IMG/VR virus record: IMGVR_UViG_3300038505_000022
Location: 1 to 30,611 of that record
Reading direction: 5' to 3' (one strand)
DNA length: 30,611 nucleotides
From: a virus
Translations under genes and position numbers: made by a program
Shown: positions 23,274 to 30,591 of the stretch, in pieces
Position numbering within the stretch: the stretch's first letter is position 1
Layout: every line of letters starts with the position of its first letter
The notes under the pieces: model-generated
Told to the model about the DNA's origin: nothing
Database searches by the model: none
Seen by the model: only the letters and a program-made list of their open reading frames with translations

Positions 23274-23863
23274 TTTTTTAGCTCCTGTTTAATTATTCTA
23301 GCCAGTAGTCTTGGGGCGGCAAAAGACGATCCTTTTAAGCACTGATTAGCTATACATGTTTCGGATTTTATAACTACCGACTTTTTTGATATATCATACC
23401 CCTCATCGACTAACTCTTGCGCCGCTGCCAAATAACAGTTTTTGTGTGTCAAACAAAAACGGTTAGGGTATAGCCAATCAATATCTTTTAGTATTTTATT
23501 GCCTTGAGAATACACAACCACTTTGTTATGATCCATCAGCCTTTTCAATATGATATGCTCATCCACCAGAGGTGTATCGGACGGCCCATAAGAAATGTTT
23601 ATATACCGAATATCGTTCTGTATCGCATATTCAGCGCAATATCTAAAAGCCTCCGTGGTCATGCTTGAAGTAAATCCGCACAGGTGAATATCAACACTAG
23701 ATACATCGCCATATTCTTCAGCAAAAGCCTTGGCCGTATAGCTAACGTGGGCTGTTTCATTAAAATGGTCAGACCCCGGCGATAATGCCAAGAACATAGT
23801 ATGAAAAAGTGACAAAACCTGCGCTACAACATAACCCGTGTCGATAAGCATTATTTTAACCAT
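23270..23863 (-). CDS. Compact subtilisin-like serine protease
   Basis: 197 residues from ATG 23863. Triad elements in subtilase order: MLIDTGY with Asp8, ETAHVSYTAKAF with His39 (in place of HGTHVAG), and GSSFAAP with Ser180. An INISYG segment and SQGN, with the oxyanion Asn, lie between. No signal peptide and no pro-domain, so it should act in the cytoplasm or virion. It is far smaller than subtilisin (about 275 mature). An extension to a TTG codon at 23887 is possible but overlaps the promoter. The predicted transcript starts at or next to the ATG and may be leaderless. It is the first gene of the unit running through helicase, primase and ClpP-like protease. Target unknown. Confidence 0.78.
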   Translation of the reverse strand: MVKIMLIDTGYVVAQVLSLFHTMFLALSPGSDHFNETAHVSYTAKAFAEEYGDVSSVDIHLCGFTSSMTTEAFRYCAEYAIQNDIRYINISYGPSDTPLVDEHIILKRLMDHNKVVVYSQGNKILKDIDWLYPNRFCLTHKNCYLAAAQELVDEGYDISKKSVVIKSETCIANQCLKGSSFAAPRLLARIIKQELKK

Positions 23864-23869
23864 ACTATA

Positions 23870-23898
23870 CTTATACCGCAAAAACAACGCGTAGTCAA
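23870..23898 (-). promoter_or_regulatory. Sigma-70 promoter of the protease-helicase-primase unit
   Basis: Minus strand TTGACT (23898-23893), 17 bp, TATAAG (23875-23870). The -10 ends seven bases before the ATG at 23863 with no ribosome site between. It lies in the divergent gap with the only plus-strand gene. Confidence 0.72.
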
Positions 23899-23924
23899 GA
23901 ATAATCTTTTATTCAGGAGGGCTC

Positions 23925-24302
23925 ATGATAACCGCTAAGCCAATTAACTTCCTAAACATTAACGCTTTTAGCTTTGCTAATAACTGGAATGTGCACAAAA
24001 ATGAGGCAAACACCCTTTATTTTATGCTATACGATACCGCATTAAAGACAAGACAGGTGTTTTCTTCTGCGACTATCACCGTCAAATTCCTATCGCAAAC
24101 CCACGGAGAGTTTGTATCCAAAGTGGCTATCCCTGTATCATCACTAGACGCAAGCCTTTTTAAAGTGAACCTACTTCCTGTTGATTCTATAGCCTCCGGG
24201 AATGTTTATTTTGAGGCCGTGCTTGATGGTGTATCTAAAAAGTGGGTATTGCAAAACGGTATTGCCGTGTTTGACAACGATAGCGGCAGCTCAGTATGCT
24301 AG
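23925..24302 (+). CDS. Putative virion or surface protein, only plus-strand gene
   Basis: 125 residues, MITAKPINFLNINAFSFANN and onward, with AGGAGG six bases before the ATG. Beta-rich with many Val, Ser, Phe and Asn (ATITVKFLSQTHGEFVSKVA), no helix-rich part and no cysteine except the last residue. This is the pattern of small phage decoration, neck or tail proteins; no family assigned. It is the only gene on this strand, divergent from the subtilase and ending in a four-base overlap with the stop of the converging HTH gene. I see no good plus-strand promoter in the 60-bp upstream gap. It may mark a transcription boundary or a late-transcribed insertion. Confidence 0.75.
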   Translation: MITAKPINFLNINAFSFANNWNVHKNEANTLYFMLYDTALKTRQVFSSATITVKFLSQTHGEFVSKVAIPVSSLDASLFKVNLLPVDSIASGNVYFEAVLDGVSKKWVLQNGIAVFDNDSGSSVC

Positions 24303-24976
24303 CCGCCTTTGGTTTGACGCTTTAACTCGGCCATATACGCCAATATGTCCGATACCGCCTTCTGAAAATCAACGCTTTTTTCATTTACAATAGATACAGA
24401 ACCATCCATTTCTTTCTTAATCTTGCTGTTTTCTGGCAATTGTAGGTTTATTTGTGTGGCAGTCTGCGATACGTTTGACTGGACATCTTTGCCTTCGGCC
24501 ATATCTACTACACTATCTACTATCTTAAAATAAATTTTGATCCACTCGGTTTCTAACTCGCTTAGGTCTTTTATGCGATTAGGCGCACCTTTATTATGCA
24601 GTTCCTCTAGCTTAGCTTCATAATAAGAACGCACATTATCTGCCGTTTTTATTAAAAAATCTATGTGCTTTAGCTTAAACAGCCTAATCTTGTCTGCTAA
24701 GTTTTTGTTAAATTCCTTCAAAGTTCTTTTTCTTAAATCGGACAGACCATGCTTATAAACTAAAAAACCAACCACCTCGTTAGGCCAGGAAAATGAGGTG
24801 GCTATTTCTTCTACAGAATAGCCCTGTAGGTATTGAGAAACAAGTCTTTGTATCTTTTTTTGGTCAACTACATAGTTAGAAAGTCCCGGCATGCCTGATT
24901 CGATAAAAGACATAACAGAGCTTTTTAGCTCTTCTGAAAACTCGTCCGGAAAACGATGCTCTACTAAATTGGACAT
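24299..24976 (-). CDS. Putative DNA-binding HTH protein, possible small terminase
   Basis: 225 residues. Residues 45-75 (VSQYLQGYSVEEIATSFSWP and on) look like a helix-turn-helix, followed by basic helices (LSDLRKRTLKEFNKNLADKI) and a long helical region (about 95-160) suited to oligomerisation. The C-terminal part (NVSQTATQINLQLPENSKIK) looks like a short beta domain. That order is what small terminase subunits show. Against this, it lies 10 kb from terL, though such separation is known. A transcription regulator is the other option. Its end overlaps the convergent plus-strand gene by four bases; the next gene upstream is one base away. Confidence 0.5.
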   Translation of the reverse strand: MSNLVEHRFPDEFSEELKSSVMSFIESGMPGLSNYVVDQKKIQRLVSQYLQGYSVEEIATSFSWPNEVVGFLVYKHGLSDLRKRTLKEFNKNLADKIRLFKLKHIDFLIKTADNVRSYYEAKLEELHNKGAPNRIKDLSELETEWIKIYFKIVDSVVDMAEGKDVQSNVSQTATQINLQLPENSKIKKEMDGSVSIVNEKSVDFQKAVSDILAYMAELKRQTKGG

Positions 24977-24977
24977 A

Positions 24978-25280
24978 TCATGATTCTACAATTAAATCTA
25001 CCCTTAAATCCTGCCACAAAAGCTCTTTTACGGACCTAATAATGGCCTTCTTCCTATCATCAAAGTCCGCAGCTGAACTATCTACGCCTTTTACTTTAAT
25101 AGTAAAATACGACTGCGCACTATTGTCAAAATTCAAATCATAGTCCAGCTCTACCGACTTTACATCCTCAAACACTGCAAACGGTAAATATGTTAGGGAC
25201 TGCATGATAGGCTCAGGTATTGTGCGCGTTAAAAACATACCTTTTTTAAGCTCTGACAAAAGACTTGACCCGTTATCCAT
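24978..25280 (-). CDS. Unknown 100-aa protein
   Basis: Begins MDNGSSLLSELKKGMFLTRT, acidic, with alternating strand-like segments (SYFTIKVKGVDSSAADFDDR). Overlaps the SbcD start side by eight bases and ends one base before the HTH gene, so it is part of the chaperonin-sigma-nuclease operon. GGAGG precedes the ATG. No motif recognised; a recombination or tail-completion factor would both fit. Confidence 0.65.
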   Translation of the reverse strand: MDNGSSLLSELKKGMFLTRTIPEPIMQSLTYLPFAVFEDVKSVELDYDLNFDNSAQSYFTIKVKGVDSSAADFDDRKKAIIRSVKELLWQDLRVDLIVES

Positions 25281-26295
25281 GTGTCCCTCCTATTTTTTGT
25301 AAATACGACAAGCACATCTCTTTTTCTTCTTGCGAAACAATTTCGGAAAGCCATGCGTAAAAGTCTTTTTTCTTAAAGCCATCCGCCGCCCTATGAACCG
25401 ACTTTTTTTGTGCCGCTACCTTAATTTTGGCCGTAGGAACCACTTTAAGCGCTGACTTTTTAATTTGTAAAACCTCTTCTTCATTGGCTTTAATCGTCAA
25501 GTAAACGTCGCTGTATTTTTTGTTTTTGATAAGTTGAGCCAATGTATTGACGTCGTTTAAGTTAGTCAGCTCCAGCGAAATTGGACGCGCTATCACCTCA
25601 TCCATATTCACCCAAAAAAGCGCCCTATTTAATGTGTCAATTTGCAATATGAACTTTTCGCTATTTAGCTCCGACCTTGTTTGCCACATAGGAGTTCCCG
25701 CATACACAATATCGCCCAGCTCTTGCCTTGCGTGCAAATGGCCAGATACGATTTTGCCTCCGGGCTTCAATAGCGACCTGAGAATATTTCCGGAAAAAGC
25801 ATCGGGTGCGTAAAATCCATTTTCATATTTTCCCCCATCAAATGTTTGATGGCAGAAAATATAATCATACTGAGCTGGCTCTGGCGACAAGGACATAACA
25901 GCCGCGTTGAGTTCATCCTCGCTGTAAAAGAACGGCACAAACAATAGTTTTTCACTTCCCACCTCCAGCGCCTTAGGCTCATTGGCAATTATGACGTTTG
26001 GGCTAAAATCTAGCTCAGACAAAAACTTAATTGGACCAATTTTGTTATAGGACACTTTATCGTGTGGGGCATCATGGTTTCCTCTTAAAATAGCTATTCT
26101 ATGATCTTTCTCTACCCGCCTAATGGTTCGTATCCAATAATCCAATACATCAGCTTTAATTGTGGAATGTGTATGGAATAAGTCCCCCAGGACAACTATC
26201 AGTCCTGGATTCATATTCATGGCCCTATCCATAACGGCGTCAAATTCGGCAAAATTGCTTGTTATATGTGGGTCACCTATTGCAACGATTTTCAT
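25273..26295 (-). CDS. SbcD/Mre11-type nuclease, T4 gp47-like
   Basis: 340 residues with ordered Mre11-family phosphoesterase motifs: AIGDPHI (5-11), LGDLFHTHS (near 36-44), RGNHDAPHD (near 75), CHQTFDGG (near 150) and SGHLHA (near 185), followed by a C-terminal cap. The His and Asp residues bind two Mn ions. It is the nuclease half of the SbcCD/gp46-gp47 complex whose ATPase half is at 16007-18106. Together they resect DNA ends for recombination-dependent replication. The two subunits are about 7 kb apart, unlike the adjacent pair in many phages. The start overlaps the GroES-like gene by 23 bases and the end overlaps the 100-residue gene by eight. Confidence 0.93.
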   Translation of the reverse strand: MKIVAIGDPHITSNFAEFDAVMDRAMNMNPGLIVVLGDLFHTHSTIKADVLDYWIRTIRRVEKDHRIAILRGNHDAPHDKVSYNKIGPIKFLSELDFSPNVIIANEPKALEVGSEKLLFVPFFYSEDELNAAVMSLSPEPAQYDYIFCHQTFDGGKYENGFYAPDAFSGNILRSLLKPGGKIVSGHLHARQELGDIVYAGTPMWQTRSELNSEKFILQIDTLNRALFWVNMDEVIARPISLELTNLNDVNTLAQLIKNKKYSDVYLTIKANEEEVLQIKKSALKVVPTAKIKVAAQKKSVHRAADGFKKKDFYAWLSEIVSQEEKEMCLSYLQKIGGTHG

Positions 26296-26590
26296 AATTT
26301 TTTCCTCTTACGGCGATAATATCAGATTCCTTTACCAAAAGCAAGTCTTTTGTTGTGCCATCCAGCACTAGCTTTACAATATTTTTGCTCTGGCGAATAT
26401 AATCATCCGAAACAAAAATATCATCCCCAGCCTTTAGTGATATTTTCTCACCCTCATAATCATAAACTACTTTAACGGAACGGATAGATTTTACTAATGG
26501 AGCTGCTAATCCGGCTTTTACAGTTTTTTGAATTTCGAAGTTTTCTGGATAACAAAGTATATTGCCATTTAAACTCGTTAAACTACTCAT
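26273..26590 (-). CDS. GroES-like co-chaperonin
   Basis: 105 residues. The C-terminal part, ISLKAGDDIFVSDDYIRQSK then LLLVKESDIIAVRG, lines up well with the GroES pattern in which V-K-V-G-D-I-V is followed about 25 residues later by VLIMSESDILAIV. The N-terminus (NGNILCYPENFEIQKTVKAG) would contain the first strands and the mobile loop, which looks diverged, as in T4 gp31. Co-chaperonins cap the GroEL ring. A GroEL gene lies 1 kb upstream in the same operon, which supports the call. It lies directly after the sigma factor gene and overlaps the SbcD start. The match is from motif alignment by eye, so a different small beta-barrel protein remains possible. Confidence 0.6.
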   Translation of the reverse strand: MSSLTSLNGNILCYPENFEIQKTVKAGLAAPLVKSIRSVKVVYDYEGEKISLKAGDDIFVSDDYIRQSKNIVKLVLDGTTKDLLLVKESDIIAVRGKNYENRCNR

Positions 26591-27628
26591 TTAACCCTCC
26601 TTTGTGGAAAATAGTAAGTTGTATGGTATTAGCCCGGACAATACCAAGTACTTCTTTTCTAGCGCAGAACACTCTGTTTTGGCAAGCGATATGATTGCCT
26701 TCACCAGGTCCGCCTTCTCCATATCGTCCTCAGGATTTACAGAGGCCCCGAACAGATCCGACAACAACACCTCGCCACTGTCTTCGTTATCGCTCGTGGC
26801 TAGCGTGTTGCTAACTAGGCTTACGGCATTCATAAGGTCTAGCACATAAGCCTCATCTAGTGGAGGTTTTCCATCGGCCTTGCGCTGCTCGTTATATATT
26901 TTTATAGCTTCGGCTGTATCTTCGGCTCCCATCCTGGCTTTTATAGTAGAAATGGAATAAACAATGCTTCGATCGGATGGGTAGAAATGTATCATGGTAG
27001 AATTATATTCCTCCATCATACAGGAACTCATACGCCCAATCAGAACACTGTTAAAGCTTTTAGAGAATTTGCCTGAGTATTTATCTATACCGATTAAAAT
27101 CCCTTCTGCTGAAAGCTGTATCATGTCGTGAAAAGATAAGTGTGATTGTGGGGTTTTCGCAAAGAAAACACGTGCCCTGTTGATGACTAGCGGCAAATCG
27201 TTTTTTACCATTTCCTCTCTACACTGCTCTACTATTTTCTTATGACGATCCAAAGTTGATGGGAAAACACCGTTCCAGTTGTCATGGACAAACTTGATAA
27301 ATCGATAGTTAAAATGAAACTCCTTTAGGCGTTCTATATTCACCTTTTTTATAGCGGGCGAAATGAAACGATTAAAATAGCTTGACCTCACCCTAAAGTA
27401 GGGTCTAGCCGTTAATATGTTTTTGTTATTGCTCACTATATGGGCAATAAACTTCATGTAAATTCGACGTGACTGAGGGTGCTTACTAAGGGTTATTCGG
27501 AAATTTTCTTCAGCCTTTATAAGCCTCTCAAATACGGCTCTTTTGTCGTCTTTCGTCAAAAACGACAAATGACGAGAAACCTCGTTCATAAACCGCCGAA
27601 TATGCTCGTCATGTTCAAAATTAGCCAT
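26591..27628 (-). CDS. RNA polymerase sigma factor, sigma-70 family
   Basis: 345 residues. The middle (about 145-235) follows sigma region 2: NDLPLVINRARVFF (2.1-like), LSFHDMIQLSAEGILIGIDK (region 2.2, which binds the polymerase clamp), FSKSFNSVLIGRMSSCMMEE (2.3/2.4) and then TMIHFYPSDRSIVYSISTIK, like the start of region 3. An N-terminal helical domain (1-130) and a C-terminal part (DEDSGEVLL-like acidic stretch, then LVKAIISLAKTECSALEKKY) are less clear; a standard region 4 is not obvious. It would redirect host RNA polymerase to phage promoters, probably late ones, since the promoters visible here are host-type. It lies one base after groEL and touches the GroES-like gene. Confidence 0.78.
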   Translation of the reverse strand: MANFEHDEHIRRFMNEVSRHLSFLTKDDKRAVFERLIKAEENFRITLSKHPQSRRIYMKFIAHIVSNNKNILTARPYFRVRSSYFNRFISPAIKKVNIERLKEFHFNYRFIKFVHDNWNGVFPSTLDRHKKIVEQCREEMVKNDLPLVINRARVFFAKTPQSHLSFHDMIQLSAEGILIGIDKYSGKFSKSFNSVLIGRMSSCMMEEYNSTMIHFYPSDRSIVYSISTIKARMGAEDTAEAIKIYNEQRKADGKPPLDEAYVLDLMNAVSLVSNTLATSDNEDSGEVLLSDLFGASVNPEDDMEKADLVKAIISLAKTECSALEKKYLVLSGLIPYNLLFSTKEG

Positions 27629-27629
27629 T

Positions 27630-29414
27630 TTATACTCTATGGTCGTTTATGTTCGCATAAGCCTCAGGGTTATCAACGATACTTTTTAGGTGCGCTTCTT
27701 TTTTGGCCTCTTCCTTGTCTATCTCGCTCTCCCTCGGATACACAACCACACCACTCATGGTGCCAAAAATAGACGCAATAGAAGCGGCGTTTGTGATTGC
27801 CTCTTTTACGGCCGTAGCCGAATCATAAACATTCGCCTGGGATATGGGTACTATTTTTAACTCATTAAGGTCATACAAAAGCTCTGGATCTTTGGCCAAC
27901 TCACTCATAATTTCTAAAATCTCATCCTGAGCAAATCCTGCGTTAGAAAAAAGCTGTATAAAAGGTGCGATTATAGCGGAAGAAAGGATTTCTAAGGCAA
28001 TTTTCATATCCAGATCAAGACTATCGTCCACAGAAAGCGAACCTAAAAACGCCAATATATCTAGCCAAATCCTTCCTCCTCCCAAGACAGCTCCGTCTTT
28101 TAATGCTGATTTGGCGGCTAATACGGCGTCCTCGCATCGATCATGCATCTCTTTTAGCTCGCCACTATTTCCTCCATAAATCGTGATAACGCCAATTCCA
28201 CCAGTCAGCTTTCCTAATCGTTCTTCTAACCACCACTTTTCCGCTGGATGCTCTGTGGACCTTAATTGATTTAACAGTTCTTCCGCTCTAATTTCTATAT
28301 TCGTAGCGTCTGGCGCACCAATAATAGTAGTTTTAAAGCGACCCACTTCAATGGACTCTGCCGACCCCAAATGTTTAACCTCTTCATGTGATAAATGCTC
28401 CTTAATCCCATAAACCTTCGTATTAAGATAATACGCCATATCGTACAAAAGATGCGTTTGTGAGTTCATAACTGGCGCCATAGGTGTTTTGATAGGGATG
28501 ACATTGATTGTGTTAGGATCGCTAATATTATAGGCCAGGGCGTTTACTACCTGCTCAGAGAATCCATTGGCGACGATAACTAAGTTTTTATATTCTGCAT
28601 TTCCGTCGTTATACAACTGCGAAACACCTTCCGTGATTGCTTGAATTTGGGACAAATCACTAATCGTTCCGTCGTATAACAAAAACTTAGGATTTGTATA
28701 AATTCCTTTTTGCAAAGAAGTATCAGTAAAAAACAAATGAAAAAAGCGCCCCAAAACCTCTTCTAAACCAGTAGAAATTGGATACCCCTCTAGCAAACTT
28801 ACCGCATAGCCCCTATTCCCTGTTTGTTGTTTGATTGTTACGTGAGAAGCGGGGCTGAAATTGAGTTTTTGCAACGCCTCCATAACAGCATCTGCTAATT
28901 CCTCTTCACCGTTTGCTGATGTCAAAACGACATTTTTTAGTACTGAAAGGTTTTCTTCGGAAATTTTGATAGCCTTGCTATCGATAAAAGGTACTACATA
29001 CTTATTGACGGCTTTGATAGTGGATCTTGCGATTTTTTGCGGAGAAATTTTTTGATGATTATTGCTTGCCTCGAAAATAGCTTTTGTTAATTCGTACGAA
29101 AGAATGGTAGTAGTGGTGGTCCCGTCCCCAGCTAACGAAGCGGTTTTTAAGGCGGCTTCGCGCAAAGACTCTACCAACACATGATCTATAGAGTTTTTAT
29201 AGCCAATGGATTTTAGCACCGTAACCCCGTCCTTAGTAAAAATATGGTTTAATTCCGAATAATCGTTTTCAATTAACACGATTTTTCCGCCAGGTCCTAA
29301 GGTAGAGCCTACTAGGTCAGAAACCTGTTTTAGGACAGATAATACCTTTTTTTGTATTTCTTGTTTTTCTGAAAGCAAGATTTTGGCCGAAGTTTTGGCC
29401 TTAGCCTTAAGCAT
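27630..29414 (-). CDS. GroEL-like chaperonin
   Basis: 594 residues, longer than bacterial GroEL (about 548). Equatorial nucleotide-binding motifs are intact: GSTLGPGGK (near 37-45), FTKDGVTVLKSI (near 60-71) and LAGDGTTTTTIL (near 95-106) with the ATPase Asp. The second half has the equivalent of E. coli AVEEGVVAGGG, AKSALKDGAVLGGGRIWLDI, and YDSATAVKEAITNAASIASI. The C-terminus is charged and lacks the GGM tail. It probably folds phage capsid or other abundant proteins. Phage chaperonins are known but rare, for instance in Pseudomonas phages EL and OBP. First in the operon with sigma factor and GroES-like gene; GGAGG six bases before ATG lies inside a possible inhibitory stem. Confidence 0.95.
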   Translation of the reverse strand: MLKAKAKTSAKILLSEKQEIQKKVLSVLKQVSDLVGSTLGPGGKIVLIENDYSELNHIFTKDGVTVLKSIGYKNSIDHVLVESLREAALKTASLAGDGTTTTTILSYELTKAIFEASNNHQKISPQKIARSTIKAVNKYVVPFIDSKAIKISEENLSVLKNVVLTSANGEEELADAVMEALQKLNFSPASHVTIKQQTGNRGYAVSLLEGYPISTGLEEVLGRFFHLFFTDTSLQKGIYTNPKFLLYDGTISDLSQIQAITEGVSQLYNDGNAEYKNLVIVANGFSEQVVNALAYNISDPNTINVIPIKTPMAPVMNSQTHLLYDMAYYLNTKVYGIKEHLSHEEVKHLGSAESIEVGRFKTTIIGAPDATNIEIRAEELLNQLRSTEHPAEKWWLEERLGKLTGGIGVITIYGGNSGELKEMHDRCEDAVLAAKSALKDGAVLGGGRIWLDILAFLGSLSVDDSLDLDMKIALEILSSAIIAPFIQLFSNAGFAQDEILEIMSELAKDPELLYDLNELKIVPISQANVYDSATAVKEAITNAASIASIFGTMSGVVVYPRESEIDKEEAKKEAHLKSIVDNPEAYANINDHRV

Positions 29415-29419
29415 AAAAA

Positions 29420-29459
29420 ACCTCCATATGATTTTATGATCTTATATCGCAATGGAGAT
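29420..29459 (-). promoter_or_regulatory. Stem that can hide the groEL ribosome site
   Basis: On the minus strand ATCTCCAT (29459-29452) can pair with ATGGAGGT (29427-29420) over eight positions with one G-U pair, burying GGAGG just before the groEL ATG. The 24 bases between are A/T-rich. A possible promoter (TCAACA, 16 bp, TATAAG) overlaps this region; a message from it would lack the upstream strand, whereas read-through from the holin side would include it. Confidence 0.45.
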
Positions 29460-29472
29460 TTTTGTTGAAAAA

Positions 29473-29898
29473 TTATTTTTTTTCTTGGTTGTTTTCCGTG
29501 TCAAAATTCTTATGTGTTGGGGACTGCAGGTCTCTGGCGGCATTAAGAACGTTTTTGATTTTTAAGAAAGATATGCCTGTTGCAGACTCAACATTTTCTA
29601 GCACGGAATATAGTTCGGTTAGGGCTATGATAGCTACGGCAATACGGGTGAATTGAACGGTTTCTAACAAAATGTATTTTTCGACAAGAAAGGAGGCTAT
29701 AATAAACAGGTTATACAAAAGAAGTTTTACAATAATACGGCCGAACGATCGTGACGTTATCTTTTCTTTTCTATGGTATGCGGCCAAAATTCCAGTTATT
29801 GTGTCTGCCGCAATAAGAACAGATGTAACGATTAAAAGTGCGTGTATAGGCGCTAATATAGCTATAGACGCTATGATTATTGATTTTACCCAGTCCAT
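29473..29898 (-). CDS. Phage holin, class with three membrane helices
   Basis: 141 residues from ATG 29898 (MDWVKSIIIASIAIL), chosen because GGAGG lies six bases upstream; a longer TTG-initiated form would overlap that site. Three hydrophobic helices (about 5-40 as one or two, 60-80, 85-100) surround a conserved-looking cytoplasmic loop, ADTITGILAAYHRKEKITSR, which is the signature of the Phage_holin_4 (toxin-secretion/lysis holin) family. The C-terminal 35 residues are hydrophilic. Holins make membrane holes that time lysis. The obvious cell-wall enzyme in the window is the transglycosylase at 13832-14407, so the lysis genes are not contiguous here. Confidence 0.85.
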   Translation of the reverse strand: MDWVKSIIIASIAILAPIHALLIVTSVLIAADTITGILAAYHRKEKITSRSFGRIIVKLLLYNLFIIASFLVEKYILLETVQFTRIAVAIIALTELYSVLENVESATGISFLKIKNVLNAARDLQSPTHKNFDTENNQEKK

Positions 29899-30189
29899 GG
29901 TGGCCTCCAAACCATAAGATTATCTTTTGCGCAAAAAAACCATTTATTGATAAATTAGTCTGGTAGGCCTATCTATAATGATTTTTAATACAAGATAGCA
30001 AGAAGTATGCCATCTCTATAGGTTGTGGTAGTTCACTGGCACTTTTGTGGTTTATGCCGAAGAAACAATAGAATCTATGTTCCCGTTCAAGCCTCTTTTC
30101 TGATTCGCATGAAATTATCTAACATAATCCGCCCCTAATCTGAAGGGAAGGTTTATTAGGGCCTTCCCAATCCGGTCTTTGTTAAAAGA
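29899..30189. other. 291-bp intergenic stretch with RNA-like structure
   Basis: No convincing gene. A 49-codon minus-strand frame (30118-29969, ending SCIKNHYR then TAG) lacks a start codon and a ribosome site. The plus strand has a tRNA-like GGTAGTTCACTGGCA segment, but cloverleaf stems fail. At 30133-30168 two seven-base pairs interleave: CCCTAAT/ATTAGGG and GGGAAGG/CCTTCCC. Confidence 0.6.
30133..30168 (-). terminator. Interleaved stems downstream of the 133-aa gene, possible terminator or switch
   Basis: GGGAAGG/CCTTCCC (30145-30151 with 30162-30168) is a good seven-base-pair hairpin 22 bases after the stop of the 30190-30591 gene. It lacks a run of T, so Rho-independent termination is doubtful. 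A second pair, CCCTAAT/ATTAGGG (30133-30139 with 30155-30161), overlaps it in pseudoknot order. Confidence 0.4.
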
Positions 30190-30591
30190 TTAAGCTTGTT
30201 TCGCTTGGCTTAATATATCGTTAATTTCCTCTTTGCTAAGGCTATTTAGCAATTGTTCTTCTAAATTAGAAAAGAGCGTCCTCAACTGTAAACGCCGTTG
30301 GGCCTCTGCTGGATATTCTTGCGCCATATCAAGGTTTAATTCTGCGCATTTTACTATAATCCAATCCGTAGACTGGAGTTTTTGGTATAACATGGCATCT
30401 AACTGCTGTATAGCCTGTTCTTTTAAAAGTTGTAAAATTTCTTCTTGTGATTTGGGAACGATCATTCCGTCTTGAATTTTTAATTCGTTTGGGTTTTCTG
30501 TATTGACCTCAAAATATGAGGTGCCTTGCGGTATATCCTCCAAACGATTAGCTATAAATATTAAGTCATTGTCAATGAATGCGTATGGCAT
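30190..30591 (-). CDS. Possible tail-fibre-associated or assembly protein
   Basis: 133 residues, MPYAFIDNDLIFIANRLEDI and onward, with AGGAGG seven bases before the ATG. The N-terminus looks beta-rich, and residues 40-133 are helical. The stretch QLDAMLYQKLQSTDWIIVKC, followed by helices with Tyr-Pro and Arg-Arg-Leu, recalls the C-terminal part of tail-fibre assembly chaperones, in which a helix ends in L-x-S/A-T-D-W. The similarity is short and read by eye. Neighbours: 291 bp of non-coding sequence and then the holin, a place where tail-fibre and lysis genes often meet. The promoter lies outside the window. Confidence 0.45.
   Translation of the reverse strand: MPYAFIDNDLIFIANRLEDIPQGTSYFEVNTENPNELKIQDGMIVPKSQEEILQLLKEQAIQQLDAMLYQKLQSTDWIIVKCAELNLDMAQEYPAEAQRRLQLRTLFSNLEEQLLNSLSKEEINDILSQAKQA

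Noticed and set aside
30015-30095. tRNA-like segment (GGTAGTTCACTGGCA, then TTTTGTGG, then GTTCAAGCC)
   Set aside because: The D-arm and T-arm stems do not close and the anticodon stem around GTG has three mismatches of five.
29969-30118. 49-codon open frame on the minus strand
   Set aside because: No ATG, GTG or TTG start at its beginning, no ribosome site, and such lengths arise by chance; could be a fragment but not supported.
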